NCBI GenBank assembly: GCA_036263455.1
Contig: DATAGZ010000002.1
Span: 1 to 64,000, forward strand
Length of the DNA: 64,000 bases
DNA from: DATAGZ01 sp036263455
GTDB lineage: Bacteria; Pseudomonadota; Alphaproteobacteria; Dongiales; Dongiaceae
Direction of reading: 5' to 3'
Shown here: piece after piece, positions 60,939 to 64,000 of the stretch
How positions within the stretch are numbered: the stretch's first letter is position 1
How the letters are laid out: every line of letters begins with the position of its first letter
Program-made: the position numbers and the translations under genes
The notes under the pieces: generated by a model
Seen by the model: only the letters and a program-made list of their open reading frames with translations
What the model was told of the DNA's origin: nothing
Database searches by the model: none

Positions 60939-61150
60939 AAGGCACCTTCTCTGACAGATTGTCCCAATTCAGTAATAAATTCCACTATTTCCTCGGTGCC
61001 ATATCGCCGCACCAACATCGTCATGGCAAAGGTGATGGCCATGGTTGCGCTTTTTTCGAGAGGGACTCCCGCATCCCGCGTCTGTTCGCAGTAGCGCGTA
61101 AACAGATTGAGCGAGACGCGCTGCCCGTCCATTGATTCTTCCGTCACCAT
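60905..61150 (-). CDS. Small helical protein, conserved-looking, unknown
   Basis: An 81-aa product. AGGAG seven bases before the ATG at 61150 supports translation. The sequence is largely helical (LNLFTRYCEQTRDAG, ATMAITFAMTMLVRRYG, EIVEFITELGQSV) without a signal peptide. It overlaps the Sel1-like gene by 34 bases, suggesting coupling. I do not recognise the family. Confidence 0.6.
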   Translation of the reverse strand: MVTEESMDGQRVSLNLFTRYCEQTRDAGVPLEKSATMAITFAMTMLVRRYGTEEIVEFITELGQSVREGAFCIDPPSPSSG

Positions 61151-61232
61151 GAGGATCTCCTATGCCGGCCTAGCCTGCCAACACAGGGTTAATTTTTGGT
61201 GAGGTATCTAACAGCCTGTCGGCCGGACCCGT

Positions 61233-62180
61233 TTAAAATAAATCGACGTCGTACCAGCTGCTCAGGCGTTTTTTTTGCACGGCGGTGACGTCCTGGTGCG
61301 CATGCCAAGCTTTCTCGGAAAAGGATAAGATGGTGAGATCGTCGCGCTCGTGCAAGTGGTCGAAAATCCATTTCGGCGAGGTCATGGAAACACCATATTT
61401 AATGTGGCGGTATTCAGCATAATCCCGATAACCGTATCCTTTTTTTTGGTATTCCTCGATGATCGCGGCCCAGTCCTCCTTACCCATGATCGGCGTCATG
61501 TTGCCGATATAACGTTCGTACATTCTGCCATGGGAGGTGAATATCAATATTCCTCCGGGCGCCAATGCCTCGATCAGCATATCGATGAGCTGTCGGGCCC
61601 GGTCTTGGGAAAAATGGGTGATCAAGGAGGCGCACAGGATGAGGTCCATATCCTGGGGTAGGGAAACCTCACCAAGCTCGACTTCAGACAAAAAGGTCGT
61701 GGCTCCGAACCGGTCGGCACAGAATTTTAAGCCCGATTCATTGATGTCGCCGGCAAAAAGCTCGGCAGCAGGGAATGCCGCACGCAAGAACCGCAAGGCG
61801 CGCCCATGACCGCAGGGAAAATCCAGTATTCGCCGGGGCAGAGGCGCCGCGGCGCGCATCAGAATGTCGATGCAAATCTTGAGAGCGGAACGCCCCCCGT
61901 AAAAATAGATCGGCCGTTCGCGTTTGTGGCCGCGCATCACCATTTCATCGTCGGGCGCGACTTCGTTCAGGACATTCTCGCAACCGCGCCGCAATGCATC
62001 CAGGAGTGCTTCCAGTCTCACGAAGGAGACATCCAATTTCCTGTTCCGATGAACCAAAGCCGCGTTCGAATCTTTTCCGGCGGCTACATCCGTTGCTATA
62101 TTTGTTACAGTGGCTTTGAGCCGGGCATCCTCGGCTTCGCTCTGTGGGGTGGATTCCACGGATTCACTTTTTTTTGTCAA
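61233..62180 (-). CDS. Class I SAM-dependent methyltransferase
   Basis: A 315-aa protein with SAM motif ILDFPCGHGRALRFL, AGDINESGLKFC and SLITHFS. An N-terminal coiled-coil-like region (EAEDARLKATVTNIATDVAAG) precedes the domain. The TTG at 62180 lies 13 bases past the lysS stop with GGGGG upstream; the GTG at 62210 would overlap lysS. The target is unknown. Confidence 0.78.
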   Translation of the reverse strand: MTKKSESVESTPQSEAEDARLKATVTNIATDVAAGKDSNAALVHRNRKLDVSFVRLEALLDALRRGCENVLNEVAPDDEMVMRGHKRERPIYFYGGRSALKICIDILMRAAAPLPRRILDFPCGHGRALRFLRAAFPAAELFAGDINESGLKFCADRFGATTFLSEVELGEVSLPQDMDLILCASLITHFSQDRARQLIDMLIEALAPGGILIFTSHGRMYERYIGNMTPIMGKEDWAAIIEEYQKKGYGYRDYAEYRHIKYGVSMTSPKWIFDHLHERDDLTILSFSEKAWHAHQDVTAVQKKRLSSWYDVDLF

Positions 62181-62193
62181 TGATCGCCCCCAG

Positions 62194-63777
62194 TCATCGC
62201 ACCAGGCCACCCTTGAGGGCCTTTTCGATCAAGGCTGCGGTTTCTTCCTTGCCGTAAAGCGCAATGAAGGAACCCATGCGAGGCCCGGTTTCTTGGCCGA
62301 GCAGGATTTCATAGAGGGCCTTGAACCAGCTGCGCAGATCGGCGAAAGGATAGCGCTTGCCAATCTCATAGACGTGATTCTGGATCGCCTCGGCATCGTC
62401 GGGCATGCTCGCCAGCGCGCCCAGCAATTCCTGCAGTGCCTCGCGTTCGATCCCTTCCGCGGCCCGGTATTTCTTGCCTGGTTTGACGAAGTCCCGATAG
62501 TAAGCGAGGGCGTGGCCGACAAGCTTGTCGAGATAAGGCGCGCTTTCAGGCGTCGCAGCGGGCGCGTAGCGGCTGATGAACCCCCACAGCGTATGCTTGT
62601 CTTCGGCATTGCAAACCGAAGCGAGATTGAGCAGCATGGAAAAATCCACCGGCCCCGCTTGCGCCTCGGCGGGCGGCATCTTGCCGTTATGCACATGGAA
62701 AGCCGGGTTTTCGAACCGCGCCTCGGGCGTCTCGCCGCGCCACTTCTCGCGCCAAGATATGTATTCGTCCACCGCGCGCGGGATCACGTCGAAATAGAGA
62801 CGTTTGGCCACGCGCGGTTTCTGATACATGAACAGCGCCAGGGATTCGGTCGGGGCATAGGTAAGCCATTCCTCGACCGACAGGCCGTTTCCCACGGACT
62901 TGGAGATCTTCTTGCCGGTATCGTCCAGGAACAGTTCGTAATTGAATCCTTCAGGCGGCGGCGAGCCGAGGGTGCGGCATATCGCGCCCGCCAGCTTGAC
63001 CGAGGGAATATGCTCCTTGCCCGACATTTCGTAATCCACGCCGAGCGCGTGCCAGCGCATGCCCCAATCGGGCTTCCATTGCAATTTGCAATGCCCGCCG
63101 GTTACCGGCACTTCGGTGAGCATATCGTCTTCATCGCGAAAGACGACGGTGCCGCGTTCCTTGTGAATTTCAAGGATCGGCACCTGGAGGACCTTACCGC
63201 TTTTGGGGGAGAGCGGAAGAAAAGGAGAATAGCTCTGGGCGCGTTCCTCGCGGAGGCTGGGCAGCATGATCGCCATGACCTCCTCGTAATGCTGGAGGAT
63301 GCCGAGGAGTCCCTTATCCAGGGCCCCGCTCCGGTAACTATGCGTGGCGCTCTTGAATTCATATTCGAAGCCGAACGAATCGAGGAAACCCCGCAGCATA
63401 TTATTGTTGTGATCGCCGAAACTATCGTGGCAACCGAACGGATCGGGGACAGATGTCAGCGGCTTGTGCAAATGCTGGGAGAGCATCGCCCGATTGGGGA
63501 CGTTTTCCGGCACTTTACGCATCCCGTCGAGGTCATCGGAAAAGCAGAACAGCCGGGTCGGCAGATCGGAAAGCCGCGAAAAAGCATGGCGCACCATGGT
63601 GGTGCGCACGACTTCGCCGAACGTTCCGATATGGGGCAAGCCCGAGGGACCGTAGCCCGTCTCGAAAAGCACATAGCCCTTGTCGGGCGGCCGCGTGGCG
63701 TAACGGGCGGCAATCTTGCGCGCTTCCTCGAAAGGCCAGGCGCGTGCCTTCAGGGCAAGCTCGCGTTCGTCGCTCAT
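62194..63777 (-). CDS. lysS: Lysyl-tRNA synthetase, class I
   Basis: A 527-aa class I LysRS (LysK type), with the HIGH-like HIGT (in GLPHIGTFGEV), KISKS (KKISKSVGNGLSVEEW) and the class-I-specific ETGYGPSGLPH start. It charges tRNA-Lys in place of class II LysRS, which is the usual situation in many alphaproteobacteria. Upstream methyltransferase gene follows on the same strand. Confidence 0.95.
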   Translation of the reverse strand: MSDERELALKARAWPFEEARKIAARYATRPPDKGYVLFETGYGPSGLPHIGTFGEVVRTTMVRHAFSRLSDLPTRLFCFSDDLDGMRKVPENVPNRAMLSQHLHKPLTSVPDPFGCHDSFGDHNNNMLRGFLDSFGFEYEFKSATHSYRSGALDKGLLGILQHYEEVMAIMLPSLREERAQSYSPFLPLSPKSGKVLQVPILEIHKERGTVVFRDEDDMLTEVPVTGGHCKLQWKPDWGMRWHALGVDYEMSGKEHIPSVKLAGAICRTLGSPPPEGFNYELFLDDTGKKISKSVGNGLSVEEWLTYAPTESLALFMYQKPRVAKRLYFDVIPRAVDEYISWREKWRGETPEARFENPAFHVHNGKMPPAEAQAGPVDFSMLLNLASVCNAEDKHTLWGFISRYAPAATPESAPYLDKLVGHALAYYRDFVKPGKKYRAAEGIEREALQELLGALASMPDDAEAIQNHVYEIGKRYPFADLRSWFKALYEILLGQETGPRMGSFIALYGKEETAALIEKALKGGLVR

Positions 63778-63824
63778 CGCGCCTCTTTACGCGAGCGGCA
63801 TGGCCGATGCAATGGACTAACGAC

Positions 63825-64000
63825 TTAGTGCGCTGCCGCGTTGGAACCCTCGCCGGGCGGCGTCACGCGCAGACGGGTGAGCTGGTTGCGTCGGCGCTCG
63901 AGAATCTCGAACCGAAAACCGAAAAAAACGAATATTTGCCCGGGCACCGGAATGAGCCGCGCCTGATCGAGCACCAGCCCCGCGATGGTTGAGGCGGCCT
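63825..64000 (-). CDS. CorC/HlyC-family C-terminus (partial; 5' end beyond window)
   Basis: A partial frame, 57 residues to a TAA at 63825. Translating the minus strand gives AASTIAGLVLDQARLIPVPG, then FVFFGFRFEILERRRNQL and TRLRVTPPGE. This is the C-terminal transporter-associated (CorC_HlyC) domain. It is the second such protein in the window after corC at 33.7 kb. Confidence 0.8.
   Translation of the reverse strand, partial: AASTIAGLVLDQARLIPVPGQIFVFFGFRFEILERRRNQLTRLRVTPPGEGSNAAAH

Noticed and set aside
62110..63828. A 572-codon plus-strand frame over lysS.
   Set aside because: lysS shows full class I LysRS motifs; the opposite frame has none.

Overview
The window is a dense, high-GC chromosomal segment from a Gram-negative alphaproteobacterium. 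Evidence for this is a circularly permuted (two-piece) tmRNA gene next to an alpha-type SspB, a class I lysyl-tRNA synthetase, Coq7-type ubiquinone synthesis, CcmA/CcmB, ornithine-lipid genes olsB/olsA, and the gene order tsaB-rimI-fur-plsC/olsA-miaB-phoH-ybeY-corC-lnt-xre-metK-trmB that is common in that class. The porin fragment at the left edge and the permuted ssrA would fit Rhodospirillales or a relative, but I cannot name a genus. Most neighbouring genes overlap by 1-4 bases (ATGA, GTGA, TAATG), which indicates long translationally coupled operons. Large antisense reading frames are a by-product of the GC-rich third positions.

Left part (1-12.2 kb): porin 3' end with a strong terminator; cyclopropane fatty acid synthase (minus); a proline-rich lipoprotein, a glycerophosphodiesterase and a nitronate-monooxygenase-like flavoprotein; pgsA with molybdenum-cofactor genes mobB and moeA. 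An accessory-looking HNH gene lies just downstream of tRNA-Ser(GGA), and a four-gene polar amino acid ABC importer follows.

12.2-30 kb: on the minus strand, asparaginase, a phospholipid N-methyltransferase-like protein, ccmA, ccmB, rpe and a heparinase-like protein. On the plus strand, a SpoU methyltransferase, rlmN, a secreted TPR protein that seems to use an AUU start, and argG. Then come a small winged-helix protein, an epimerase, rarA-degP, coq7-dsbB-yqaA, fdxA and tsaB-rimI-fur.

29-40 kb: ornithine-lipid acyltransferases, then miaB-phoH-ybeY-corC-lnt-xre, metK with its own probable promoter and structured leader, trmB, and a methyltransferase. 39.4-45.6 kb: a 2OG-Fe(II) oxygenase and a Mla-type lipid transport operon led by a STAS gene, divergent from a GAF-PP2C-HATPase protein. 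This looks like a partner-switching module tied to lipid transport.

45.7-54.8 kb: glycosyltransferase, metallophosphoesterase, HIT protein, lptF-lptG, and then a coupled lipid cluster. The cluster holds a CDP-alcohol phosphotransferase with a degenerate N-terminal domain, a fatty acid hydroxylase, a GNAT-like acyltransferase and two nucleotidyltransferases. It may build an unusual phospho(sphingo)lipid head group and is, with the STAS/PP2C/Mla locus, the best candidate for an undescribed system.

54.9-64 kb: zinc-ribbon membrane protein, permuted ssrA, sspB, an acyl-CoA ligase abutting a multi-PAS histidine kinase, a Sel1-like protein, a small helical protein, a methyltransferase, class I lysS, and the C-terminus of a second CorC/HlyC protein running off the right edge. 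I saw no insertion sequence, integrase, prophage or CRISPR array.
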